From contig JAKSZT010053923.1 of NCBI GenBank assembly GCA_026826555.1, forward strand, positions 2,712,460 to 2,776,459: a stretch of DNA of 64,000 nt. Direction: 5' to 3'. A model generated the notes under the pieces. That model saw nothing but the letters and a program-made list of their open reading frames with translations, was not told the DNA's origin and made no database searches. Of this stretch, positions 49,323 through 60,073 are shown piece after piece. Origin of the DNA: Tolypeutes matacus. Taxonomy: Eukaryota; Chordata; Mammalia; Cingulata; Chlamyphoridae. How positions within the stretch are numbered: position 1 is the stretch's first letter; each line of letters starts with the position of its first letter. Both the position numbers and the translations under genes were made by a program.

Positions 49323-49680
49323 AGGAAAGCAGATGTGGCTCAAGCAGTTGGGAGCCCGCCTACTACATGAGAAGTCCCGGGTTTGGTTCCTGGTGCCTCC
49401 TAAAGAAGACGAGCAAGACAGTGAGCTGATGCAACAAGATGAATCAATGAAGAGACACAAGGAGGAAAACACAATGAGAGACACAACAAGCAGGGAGCAG
49501 AGGCGGCTCAAGCAATTAGGCACCTCCTTCCCACATGGAGGTCCAGGGTTTGGTTCCTGGTACCTCCTAAAAAGAAGTCAAGCACACAATGAGCAGATAG
49601 CGAGCACAAACAATGAGGCGGGGGAGGGAGAAATAAATAAATAAAATCTTAAAAAAAAACAACAACCAAAAAACCAAAAG
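49323..49680 (+). mobile_element. DAS SINE dimer
   Basis: Two heads: AAAGCAGATGTGGCTCAAGC and GGAGCAGAGGCGGCTCAAGC, each with a GGTTTGGTTCCTGGT B-box area, and a final AATAAATAAATAAAATCTTA tail. Imperfect TSD ACTTTGCTGAG / ACCTTACTGAG. Confidence 0.88.
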
Positions 49681-50149
49681 AAAAAAACCTTACTGAGTGA
49701 TTAGAGTCAGAGACTTCCCATATGGAGTGTCCTCAGATGCCACTTGCAGAAGCCCTTCTCCTGCCAAATCCTAGTTCCTTTTTACTCTTCTCAGCTGCCT
49801 TCCAGTTTCACCCACACAGCCAGGCATGGCCTTTACTTGTAGACTCTGGGTCCAGGAGGCCTGCTTTGAAATCCTGGCCCTGCCACATGCCGGCTGTGTG
49901 GCCTTGGGCAAATCATCACACCTCTCTGTGCTTCTGGTTCTGAATTTGCCAATTGGTTTAGTATTACTCCTCCCTTCACAGGGTCCATGTGAGAATTAAA
50001 TGAGTGAATTGGTTAGAGTGCCTGACACATAATAGGTGCCATAAAACCATATTGCCATAATCCCGATTTTTATTAATAGCTCAAGCGTCAGGTTTTAGCC
50101 TTGCCTGGCTGATCACCACCTCCTGCCCCATTCCAAAGCATTGATATAA

Positions 50150-50350
50150 GGCAGGGTCCTCACCGGGGCCAGTTTTGCCTGCCCAGGGCAATGCCTGGAG
50201 ACATTAATGATTGTTACAACAAAGGGTGGGGGAGGAATGGTAATGGCATCTAGTCGGCAGAAGCCAGGGAGGCTGCTAAACATCTTATAATGCACAGGAG
50301 CTTTTCCCACCACAAGGGATGATTGGGACCCAATGGGAACAATGCTGAGG
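50150..50350 (+). repeat. MER5A-like DNA transposon remnant
   Basis: GGCATCTAGTCGGCAGAAGC, GGCTGCTAAACATCTTATAA and AATGCACAGGAGC follow the MER5A pattern. Confidence 0.75.
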
Positions 50351-50379
50351 AGCCTGGCTAAGAGCAGGGGCTCAGAGTC

Positions 50380-50935
50380 ACACCGTCTATTGTGTGGCCC
50401 AGGACAAGTGACTTGACCTTGTTTTTTTCCCAAAGATTTATTTTTATTTATTTTATTTCTCCTCCCCACCTTGTTGTTTGTGCTTGCTGTCTGCTCTCTG
50501 TGTCTGCTCATCTTCTTTTTAGGAAGCACTGGGAACCAAACCCGGGATCTCCCATGTGGGAGGGAGGTGCCCAATCACTTGAGCCACCTCTACTCCTTGC
50601 TTGTTGTGTCTCTCATTGTGTTTCCTCGTTGCGTCACCTCGCCATGCCAGCCCGTCGCATCAGCTCGCTGTCTTACTTGTCTTCTTTAGGAGGCACCGGG
50701 AACCAAACCCGGGACTTCCCATGTGTAGGCAGGTGCCCAACTGCTTGAGCCACATCTGCTTCCTGGCTTGACCTTGTTGAGCCTCAGTTTTCTTATCTGT
50801 AAAATGGGTATGACATGTAGTATCTATTATGCAGGTCTATTGGGAGAATTAAAAGAGTTATGCATGTAAAAAACTCAGGACAGAGCTGGCTCCTAGCAAG
50901 TTTTCACTTAAGGTGAGCTGTTATTATTGTTGAGA
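50380..50935 (+). repeat. MIR split by a SINE insertion
   Basis: The MIR core GACAAGTGACTTGACCTTG stops at 50423 and resumes at 50767 with GAGCCTCAGTTTTCTTATCT and GTAAAATGGG. Confidence 0.85.
50424..50766 (-). mobile_element. DAS SINE dimer inside a MIR
   Basis: Minus oriented, with two AACCAAACCCGGGA-type B-box regions. Exact TSD CTTGACCTTGTT at 50412-50423 and 50767-50778. Confidence 0.93.
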
Positions 50936-51369
50936 TGTTATTTATTTTTAGTGACGATTACTATGATGATGGTTGGTGTCTCCTGCTGTACTGTTCCTTC
51001 TGATTTCTGGTCTATCTCCTGGAATTGCCAGCCTGTGTTTGGCCCCCACTGGGACCCTGATTGCTCACAGCCAAGCAAGCTCACTTCCAATACCAGAGTA
51101 CTCAAAAGCTCTGCTCTTCCATTCATATATCCATCCCATACACACCTACATGGGACCCTGATACTCCCTGAGGGACACATGTGGATCCGAGTCCCAAAAT
51201 TCAAATGTGGGTGAAATATAATTTGATATTTTCTAACCCATCTTAGCCTTTACTCTGAGCTTTCATTCAGCTGGAGGGAGAAAATTTAATCTCAATTGAT
51301 TCAGAGTACCTCTTTCTGCTCTTCCCTCCCCAGTCCCAACCAGAGGAGAGGAGTTAAGAGAAGAAAGAA

Positions 51370-51830
51370 AGATCTGGAGCCAGACATCCTGGGTTGGAAT
51401 CTGGCTCTGCCACTTACCAGCTTTGTGACCTTGGGGCAGTTACTTAACCTTTCTTTCTTTCTTTTTTTTTTTTTTAAAGATTTTATTTATTCATTTATCC
51501 CCCCCTTGCTGCTTGTGCTCGCTGGGTCAGCTAACCACGCCGTGTGGGCGGGCTTGCCTTCACCAGGAGGCCCCGGGAACCGAACCCGGGACCTCCCATA
51601 TGGTAAACGGGAGCCCTACTGATTGAGCCACAGCCGCTTCCCATTACTTAACCTTTCTGTGCCTCAGTTCCTTCAACTGAAAATGGGGAAATAATAGCAC
51701 CTACCTTACTGGTTTGTTCTGAGATCAAAATGATTGAGATTTCTAAAGCACTTAGAATAGGACTTGGTACTTAGTAAATGCTCAATAAAAATACATCTTG
51801 TCATTATAATGATGATGATACTGATGACAA
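51370..51830 (+). repeat. MIR split by a SINE insertion
   Basis: GGCTCTGCCACTTACCAGCT and TGTGACCTTGGGGCAG before 51454; GTGCCTCAGTTCCTTCAACT after 51658. Confidence 0.85.
51455..51643 (-). mobile_element. DAS-III-type SINE inside a MIR
   Basis: Minus oriented; B-box area GGTTCGGTTCCCGGGGCC in reverse. Exact 15-bp TSD TTACTTAACCTTTCT at 51440-51454 and 51644-51658. Confidence 0.94.
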
Positions 51831-53070
51831 TAATGTCTGTGGTTGAGGACAAGATTTCCAGTGTGGCTGGGGGACTGATCCAGAGTTTCCCACACTTGGC
51901 ACTACTGAGGTTGTTTGGCCCTTAGAACCCAGGCAGCAGAGGTGGGAAGGAGAGGCTTGGCTCCACTGCAAACAGGGAGACTTGGTTCAGTCAATCAACA
52001 GATGCTAAGTGAGCTCTGACTGGATGCGGGAACCTGCCCCCAAACCCCGGCAGTCCGGCTCTTTGGCCCTTGGCAGTCGAAGGCCACTCAGTGTGTGGTG
52101 ACATTCGGGAGCCCTGCCAGGGTCTTGGGGGTGGTGCAGGATGTGGGGCCCTGGGCCCAGCTCAGAGCCATGGATTCTGCTCTCCTGATACTTAACATGT
52201 TCACTAGAGTGGATGGTGCCGGCTGCAGGACCAGAGAAACCCAGGTTCAAATCCGACTCTGGCACTTACGGCCACACGAGTGATCCTGAGTGTGATTCTC
52301 ACCTCTCCAAGCCTCAGTTTCTTTAGCTGAGGAATGGGGACACAGTTCCTACTTATTGGAGTTGTGGTGAGGAGTTGATTAAATGGATAATGCTCAGAAG
52401 TGGGTGAACATAGTGCTCGGCACAGAAGCTATTATTATAATTGTTGTTCTTAATATCCATTCGACAAATATTTACTGGGAGGAAGCAGGGGCTACAGCAG
52501 GAAATGAGGCAGCTGTGGGCCCTCAGCCTGGTGGGACAGGGGAGCAAATGGGCCATCAGGGCTGCGAAGGGGAGGGTGGGGTCCAGAGGAGATATTTGAC
52601 TCAGTCTGGAGGAACGGGGAGTGGGAATCAAGGTGTTCCTCCTGGAAGAGGATACAACCGAGCCGAGACCTCAAGCGTGTGGGTGCAAGAAGGGGGTACG
52701 TGTGCAAAAGCTACTCCAGATTAGTTCCCTCCCCCAACCAGTTACCCCTCTATCCTAAGGAAGTCACCATGGCATCTCATTCCTATTACCAGGCAGCCTG
52801 GTTTCCAGAGAGACCTAGAGGTGACCCCACCCATCACAGCGGGCTGCTGACTTTTCCAGGTACTCTGTCCGCAGGCCTGCAGAACCAGCCCAAGGCTGAT
52901 CTGATCTTCAAGTCACCTCCATCCCACCCCCCAACTCGGCAAGCTTTTGATATTGATTAGTTAATTGATTCAACTAACATTTAGGGGCTGCTACCATATG
53001 CCCTGCTGGATGGTATAGGCAGAAGAACAGGACAAAATCCCTGCACTCATAGCGTTTATATTTTAAAGGG

Positions 53071-53509
53071 TGTGATGGTTAATTTCATGTGTCAATTTGG
53101 CCAGGTGATGGTGTCTGGTTGTTTGGTAAGGAGGCACTGCCTTGATTGTTACTAGGAGAGTATTCTTTATATGGATTTTATCATTAGTTGAATGCATCTA
53201 CAGTGAATTGCATCTATAATCAACAAGGAAGATGGCTTTCAGCCATCCAATCAGGTGGAGGTTTAAAAGGGAGAACTGAGGTTTGCAGAAATCAGCAAGA
53301 AGAATTCCTGCCTTTATTTCAGACAGTCAGCTTCTCCTGGGGAATGCAACTTCACTTTCACAGGAGTTTCCAATTTTTGACCTGCCCTTCAGATTTGGAT
53401 TTACCAATCCCCACAGCTGTGCAAGCCAATTCCTATAATAAATCTCAATATTAACATGTATATGTATATCCTGTTGGTTTTGTTTCTCTGGAGAATCCGG
53501 ACTCATACA
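53071..53509 (+). repeat. LTR-like repeat (TG...CA)
   Basis: Starts TGTGATGGTTAATTTCATG, has the poly(A) signal AATAAATCTCA near the end, and ends GGACTCATACA. Probable TSD AAGGG / CAGGG. Same family as 48700-49176. Confidence 0.75.
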
Positions 53510-56039
53510 CAGGGAAAAAGACAGAGAGCCAATGAGCTAATACATCTATAACATGTCAGGTGGTGATGAAGGCTGGGAAGCGAAACAAAAAGCCAGGTTG
53601 GAGATGGAGAAGGAAGGGGTAGCTGTTTTAGAGAGGAAGGTCATGAGAGGACTTTTGAAAAGACATTTGAACAGAGACATGATTGAAGTGAGGGATATCT
53701 GAGGGAAGAGCATTTCAGGCAGAGGGGACAGTAAGTGCAAAGGCCCTGAAGTTGGACCTCTTGGGGGAGATTTGCGGTCTTTTAAGAGAACCAGGAGCTG
53801 GAGAGGGGAACAAGGTGGTGGCAAGTGAGGGCCTGGCCCCCCTTCTATTGCCTTCCCCCCTCCCACAGGTTCAGTTGGATTGGCTCATTCCCTCTGCAGC
53901 TTGATTACCTCTCTTTCCCTTCTGGGCTCTCACTATGGACATTTAATTGAGGCTTTGATGCTCAGAGTATGTTCCATGGAACAGTGGTCCTCCAAGGCCC
54001 TTCTAATTGAATGTGGGAATTAAGCAAAACTAAATGGGTCTTTCCAGGCAAGTCTTCTCAGAGCATTTAATATGCTCATGTGCTTTGAGCAGCTTTCCCA
54101 AACTTATTTGACCCCTTGACGCTTTTTTCCTTGTGTAGCATTCTTGTGGGGTCCCGGGGTTCTCTGGAATAGAAAAAGGAAACACGACCTTAACCCGAGA
54201 AAAAGCTTGAATGGTGGAATTTGAGGCAGATACTTCTGGCCAAGCATCAAAGATTTCCTCCTCCTTTTCCTCCCAGGATCTGGGCTTTGGAGAACAAGAC
54301 TGATGTACCATGACTCTCTCTGGGGCGGCCCAGTGGGGTTGCAAACTCTGGGAAGGCCAAATTAGGATCTCTTAAACTGCATACTCAAGAGCAGGCTGGG
54401 TGGGGTCAGCAGGCAGGACTGAGGGCTGGGCTTGTGTGGACGAATTCGATAATGGGGAACTGAGAGGCAGAGGAGTTTTGCCTCTGTCCTGGGATAAAGC
54501 CCCTTGATCTCTGGGAGAAGGGGGGTCTCAAGGCGGGTGTATATTCTGGGAAGCCTGCAGAGTCCCTTAGGACAAAGGCCAGGGATTAGCTCAGGACAGA
54601 AACATCTGATCCTGGGGTTGTGAGTCCAGGGTCACAGTGGGAAGCCGCAGATTGGCCTGGCTCTTCTGAAAGTAAACATGCAATGCTGGCCTGGCTTTCC
54701 TTTGGTCCAGTTGCCAGGCCTTTGCCCAGCCCTGTTCTTCAGAGACTTCAGCTTCTGAGACCTCTGGCCTCCTTCTGTACATCCCCTCTGGCCTTCCCAG
54801 CATCCCTAGCTGTGGGGATCCTGGGGACCTCATCCTGGTGTTTTTCCGATAAGATCGGGCCAGGGAGGTGTCCATTGGCCCAGGGCTGGCTGCTCCTGGC
54901 TCGTCTACTGTTCAGTGTGGTAGTTATTATTACTGTTGTTGTTATTATTGGCAGGGAGGCAAGGGAGCCAGGATAATGCTGAGAATGCACAGGGAACAAA
55001 TCTGTCTCTGGGACAACTTGACCAGGGGCCTCTGACTAGGTTCTGAGGGTCAGCCTCCCACCCCCTCTACCCTCACCCACCACTGACTGCTTGAGCTGTA
55101 CCCATGGCTGCTATGGCTAGGAGCTCCTCAAACTGTGCTGCTGAGAGCGTCCTACCCAGAGACCTGCTTAGCTACTGCTACCCCTTCCCTCCTCCCTCAC
55201 TACCTTATCTTGTGCCCTGGAACTCTATGCAGGGAGCGGCTATAGGAGTCTACATGGCAGAGCTGGACAGATTTGAGGAGATGGAGGGGAGTGGGGAGAG
55301 CGCACCCAGTGGAGAGCACTGTATGAATAAAGGTGTAGAAGGGCATTAGAAGGAGGTCAAGTAGCCCAGGTCGGCTGGAGCAGAGGGCTAAGGCATTTCG
55401 ATTCAATGAGGTAGGCAAGAGGGAGCCATGGCTGGTTCTTGAGCAAGGGAGCTTTTGGGAAGACTTGCCAAGTAGCATCTTGAGACCCTGGGGCTCAGGT
55501 CCTATGGGAAACAATGTGGCGGGGTGTTCAGCCAACCACAAGCACAGGTGTGCGTCAGTCCTGTATTTGATCCCGAATCATGTTAATAGAAACAGCATGT
55601 GGAGATCAAAGAAGGCCAACACAAATTGACCCAGAGAGAAATCTGGATTGGGATGGGGAGAAGTGGATGTGATTGGTATGTTGGCAGCCCGTGAAACCAG
55701 GTAGGGGGATGAGGAGATGGAGAAGCAGACAGAACAGGAGCCGTCAAAGAGGGAGGTAGTGCAAGGACCTGGGAGAGCTGTGAGTCTCAAGCATCAGAGA
55801 GGCTTCACCATCCACTGCTCAGGGGACCGAGCAGCCAGAGAAGCAAGGAGGGTGGGGAGGATGGAGAGGGCAAGGGGGATGAAGGGAACACTAACTGCTC
55901 ATCCAGTATACACCAGGAGCTGTCAGCAATGCCAGTGCTTTGGCCTGGGTGACACTGTGAGGCTGAATGAGAAGGCAGGAGGGGAGGAAGCAGATCTGGG
56001 GAATGCAGGCAGCCCTCTGTTTTGTATTATTTTTAATGC

Positions 56040-57079
56040 ATAGTGTGTTTTGTCCTCCTGGCTTTTAATTTCCTTTCATTTTAACATAATGAAGGTATAA
56101 TTTACACAAAGTAGGATTTTCCCCTTTTAGCGTATATTTCTGTGACATTTGGCAGACATACCAAACGGATACAGAATATTTCCCCAAATTCCTGCACACC
56201 CCTTTGTAGTCAATCCCTTTCCCCCAACCCATGCCCCTGGCAAACACTGTTCTGTTCTCTGTCACAATAATTTCGCCTTTTCCAGAATCTTGTATGAGTG
56301 GAATCACATTTTTTTTTTTTTTTTAAAGATTTTATTTATTTATTCATTTATCCCCCCCCTTGCTGCTTGTGCTCGCTGGGTCAGCTAACCACGCCGTGCG
56401 GGAAGGCTTGCCTTCACCAGGAGGCCCCGGGAACCGAACCCTGGGCCTCCCATATGGTAAACGGGAGCCCCACTGATTGAGCCACAGCCGCTTCCCTGGA
56501 ATCACATATTACATAGCCTTTTGAGCCTGGCTTCTTTCACTCAACATTATGCATTTGAGATTCATCCGTATTTCGTATTTCATTTCTTTTTATTGCTGAG
56601 GAGTATTCCACAGTAGGTAAATATGTACCGCAGTCTATCCCTTCATCTGATGAGGGGCGTTTGGGTTGTCTACAATTTTTGGTGGTGAGGCATAGAGCTG
56701 TTGTAAACATTGGTGTGTGGGTTTTTGTGTGAATGTAAGTTTTCATTTTACTTGGGTGAATACCTAGAAGCCCTCTAGATTTTTTTAAAAAACAGTTTGA
56801 GAATGATTCATATGCCATACAATTCACCCATTTAAAGCATACAATCCAAAGATTTGAATACATTCAGAGTTGTGCAACCATCACCACTATCTAGTTTTAG
56901 AACATTTTCATTCACCCCAAAATGAACCTCCGTACCCACTGGCAGTTGCTCCCATTCTGCCTCCTCCCCCTCCCTCACCAGCCTCGGTTTTCTGTCTTTT
57001 TTTGATTTGCCTATTCTTGACATTTCATATAAATGGAAACATAAAACACATGGTCTACTGTGTTCTTTCACTTAGCATA
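56040..57079 (-). repeat. Old LINE-1 3' sequence, minus strand, broken by a SINE
   Basis: TTAACATAATGAAGGTATAA, GGCTTCTTTCACTCAACATT and GCTGAGGAGTATTCCACAG are the reverse of common L1 3' text. A second, similar piece starts near 56800 (AATTCACCCATTTAAAGCAT). Confidence 0.75.
56310..56496 (-). mobile_element. DAS-III-type SINE
   Basis: Minus oriented. TSD TGGAATCACAT at 56299-56309 and 56497-56507 (exact). It sits inside the old L1. Confidence 0.93.
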
Positions 57080-57518
57080 TGTATTAGTCAGCCAAAGGGG
57101 TACTAATGCGAAATCCCAGAAATGGGTTGGTCTTTATAAAGGGTATTTATTTGGGGTAGAAATTCACAGTTACCAGGCCATAAAGCGTAAGTTTCTTCTT
57201 TCACCAAAGTCCTTTGCCACGTGATGGAGCAAGACAGCTGCCAACGTTTACCAGGGTTCAGGCTTCTTGGGTTCCTCTCTTCCTGGGGCTGTGTTTCTCT
57301 CCAGGCTTAGCTCCTGGTTCCTCCACAAGGTCAGCTGTAGAATATCAGGTGAACGGCTCTCTTCTTTTCTCCTGGGGCCTTCTCTCCATCATCAAAACTC
57401 CAAAATCAAAAAATCCAACTTCAGAACTGCTACTCGAAACTGCTCCCTCTGCAGCAACAGTCCTCTGAGTGCAGGGACAGTGTCTGTCAAAAGAGGATGG
57501 CCCAAAGAAGAGCAAGAG
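57080..57518 (-). repeat. MaLR/ERVL-type LTR, interrupted by LINE-1
   Basis: In reverse it ends GACTAATACA at 57080. It parallels 43956 for several hundred bases, then stops where the L1 5' end begins (57519). The rest of the LTR may lie beyond the window. Confidence 0.75.
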
Positions 57519-58618
57519 ACTTCCGGGAAGATGGCGGACTAGTAAGACACGGGAATCTCTTCTCCAGAAAAATAGCTAGAGGACAGGCTGAAACAGCCCC
57601 GAAAAAGATCTTCTAGGGTTTAAGACAGCAGGTAAAGGCTGCACACCACCCAGAGGAGAGAGGGACAGCAGAGGGAAATCGCGACAACAGAACCGTGAGT
57701 TGCAAGTGCAGCTTCTGCTGCTGCCGGCACCCTCCCCCACACTCTTCAGAATTCTCGGGCCTCTGGGCCTGTGACCACAAACAAAGGGGGCTTCAGGGAT
57801 CTGCCACTCCCGGAAAGGGGAGAGAGAGGGAGACAGCCGTAGGCTGACTCAGGTTCTGACCTGAAATTTGGGCTGCGGAACCCATGGACCCTTGCTCATG
57901 GCGGTTTGCCCTGGGAGCCTAGAAAGGACTGGAGAAATCTGACCCTCCCAACCTCCCTCTCTTCTAGCCTAGACGGGAGAGAGAGCCTGGGGCTGACCCT
58001 GCTTTGGACTCCCAGGTTTGGTCTGCCCTGTCCCGAGAGCCCTTCCAGGCTGGGTGGGGCTGCGCCATTGTTTGCCTTGGAGCCTGCAAGGGGCTAAAGA
58101 TATACAAACCTCCCAATCTCCTCCTCTACTAACAGGGACTATTGTTGAGGATTCAGAAGGGAGTGGAAATATTTCCTAGCTGGGAAAAGGGGGGCGCTAT
58201 GAGAGAAGTCTAGAGAACTGTCTCAGAAAGTTTGGATCACAGGGCTCTTAGCCCCCAGAAAGGAAGCTCTATCACATTGATCTGGCCTGTGTCACAACAA
58301 ATACGCTCTGACCAGGCATTGAATTGAGAGCTGCCAACAAGCGCCATCTCCTGGCAGACCAAGGAAGTGCATATAAGAAAATTAATAAGTAAGAGAGGCT
58401 TTTCCTGGCCTCTATAGCCTCCCTGCCCAAGGCCCTAGGAAATGACTCTACAACCAATTACTGGGCCCAGTGCCCAGTTTTGAGCAACCAGCAGAACAAT
58501 CCTAACAATCAAGATTGAGCCAAAAATCAAAGAGCTGTGGTAACTCACAGCCTCCTGCCACTAAAACCCCATAAAAGAGAAAGAGATAGAGCATCTAAGT
58601 AAAATACAAACTAACCAG

Positions 58619-59760
58619 ATGCCTAAGCACCAGCAAAAGATTACGAGCCATACTAAGAAAATAGAAGACATGGCCCAAGAAAAGGAATACAGCAAAGTCC
58701 CAGAAGAGATGCAGAATTTGAGAGAACTAATCAGTGAGATGAGCACAAATTTCCAAAATCAAATTAATGAGATGAAAGAGAATATAGTTAAAGAGATCAA
58801 TGACATCAAGAAGTCATTGAGCGAACGCAAAGAAGAATTTGAAACACTGAACAGAAAAGTAACGGAGCTCCTGGGAATGAAAGACACAATAGGTGATGTC
58901 AAAAAATACATTTTAGGCATACAACAGCAGACTCGAAATGATAGAAGAAAGAATAAGTGATACCGAAAACAGACTAGCTAAAATTGAAGAGAGAAAAGAA
59001 TGGGAAAAAAATGAGCAGGGGCTCAGAGAGTTGAATGACAACACAAAACATAACAACAGGGAGGCGGCTGTGGCTCAATCGGTAGGGCTCCCGTTTGCCA
59101 TGTGGGAGGCCTCGGGTTCGGTTCCCGGGGCCTCCTGGTGAGGGCGGGCCCGCCTGCACGGCGTGGTTGGCTGACCCAGAGAGCACAAGCAGCAAGGGGG
59201 GGATAAATGAATAAATAAATAAAATCTTTAAAAAAAAAAAAAAAATGTAACAACATACGTTTCATGGGAGTTCCAGAAGGGGAAGAGAAAGGAAAAGGGG
59301 CAGAAAGAGTATTTGAGGAAATAAAAGCTGAAAATTTCCCAACTCTCACGAAAGAAATGAACTTACATGTCCAAGAAGCACACCGTACCCCAATGAGAAT
59401 AAATCCAAATAGACCTACGCCAAGACACATATTATTCAGAATGTCAAATGTAAATTAAGATACAGAGAAAATTCTCAGAGCAGCAAAAGAGAAGCAAACG
59501 ATCACGTACAAAGGACGTCCCGTGATACTTAGTGCAGATTTCTCTTAGAAACCATGGAGGCGAGAAGACAGTGGTATGATACAATTAGGAAACTGAACGA
59601 GAAAAACTGCCAGCCGAGAATTCTTTATCCAGCAAAACTGTCCTTCAAATATGAAGGTGAATATAAAGTATTCACAAAAAAACAGAAACTAAGAGAGTTG
59701 CAAAAAAGAATCCACCCTTGCAGGAAATATTAAAGGAAGCCTTAGAACCTGAAAGAAAAA
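58619..59760 (+). pseudogene. LINE-1 ORF1 remnant (RNA-binding protein)
   Basis: MPKHQQKITSHTKKIEDMAQ opens a coiled-coil-like region rich in E, K and L. A frameshift near 58940 and a SINE at 59059-59247 interrupt it. After the SINE comes FMGVPEGEEKGKG, the start of the RRM-type part of ORF1p, then the C-terminal part with NCQPRILYPAKLSFKYEGEY. Stop codons follow at about 59456 and 59548. Confidence 0.85.
59059..59247 (+). mobile_element. DAS-III-type SINE inserted in L1 ORF1
   Basis: GGCTGTGGCTCAATCGGTAG, B box GGTTCGGTTCCCGGGGCC, tail AATAAATAAATAAAATCTTT then A. TSD TAACAACA at 59051-59058 and 59248-59255. Confidence 0.93.
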
Positions 59761-59851
59761 GACAGGAGAGAGAGGCTTGGAGGAGAGTATAGAAGAAAGA
59801 AAAGCAGAAAGGATAACCAAAAGAGTAAAAAGAGAGACAAAAATAAGATGA

Positions 59852-60050
59852 GGGAGGCGGCTGTGGCTCAATCAGTGGGGCTCCCGTTTGCCATGTGGGG
59901 GGCCCCGGGTTTGGTTCCCGGGGCCTCCTGGTGGGGGCGGGCCCGCCCGCATGGCATGGTTGGCTGACCCGGCGAGCACAGGCAGCAAGGGGGGGGATGG
60001 ATGAATAAATAAATAAAATCTTAAAAAAAAAATTAAAAAAAAAAAAAAAT
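59852..60050 (+). mobile_element. DAS-III-type SINE inserted between L1 ORF1 and ORF2
   Basis: Same orientation and subfamily as 59059-59247. Exact 10-bp TSD AATAAGATGA at 59842-59851 and 60051-60060. Confidence 0.94.
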
Positions 60051-60073
60051 AATAAGATGACATATGAAAACCA

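Larger units (their letters stand above)
43001..57518. other. Intergenic region upstream of ADAMTS10
   Basis: I see no gene. MIR/L2 pieces lie at about 43540-43740, 46480-46620 and 49850-50060, and a short TGC repeat at 46626. The LTRs, SINEs, L2, MER5 and L1 pieces are listed separately. The stretches 45270-46480, 46650-48600, 51840-53060 and 53520-56030 look unique, with no supported feature. Confidence 0.6.
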
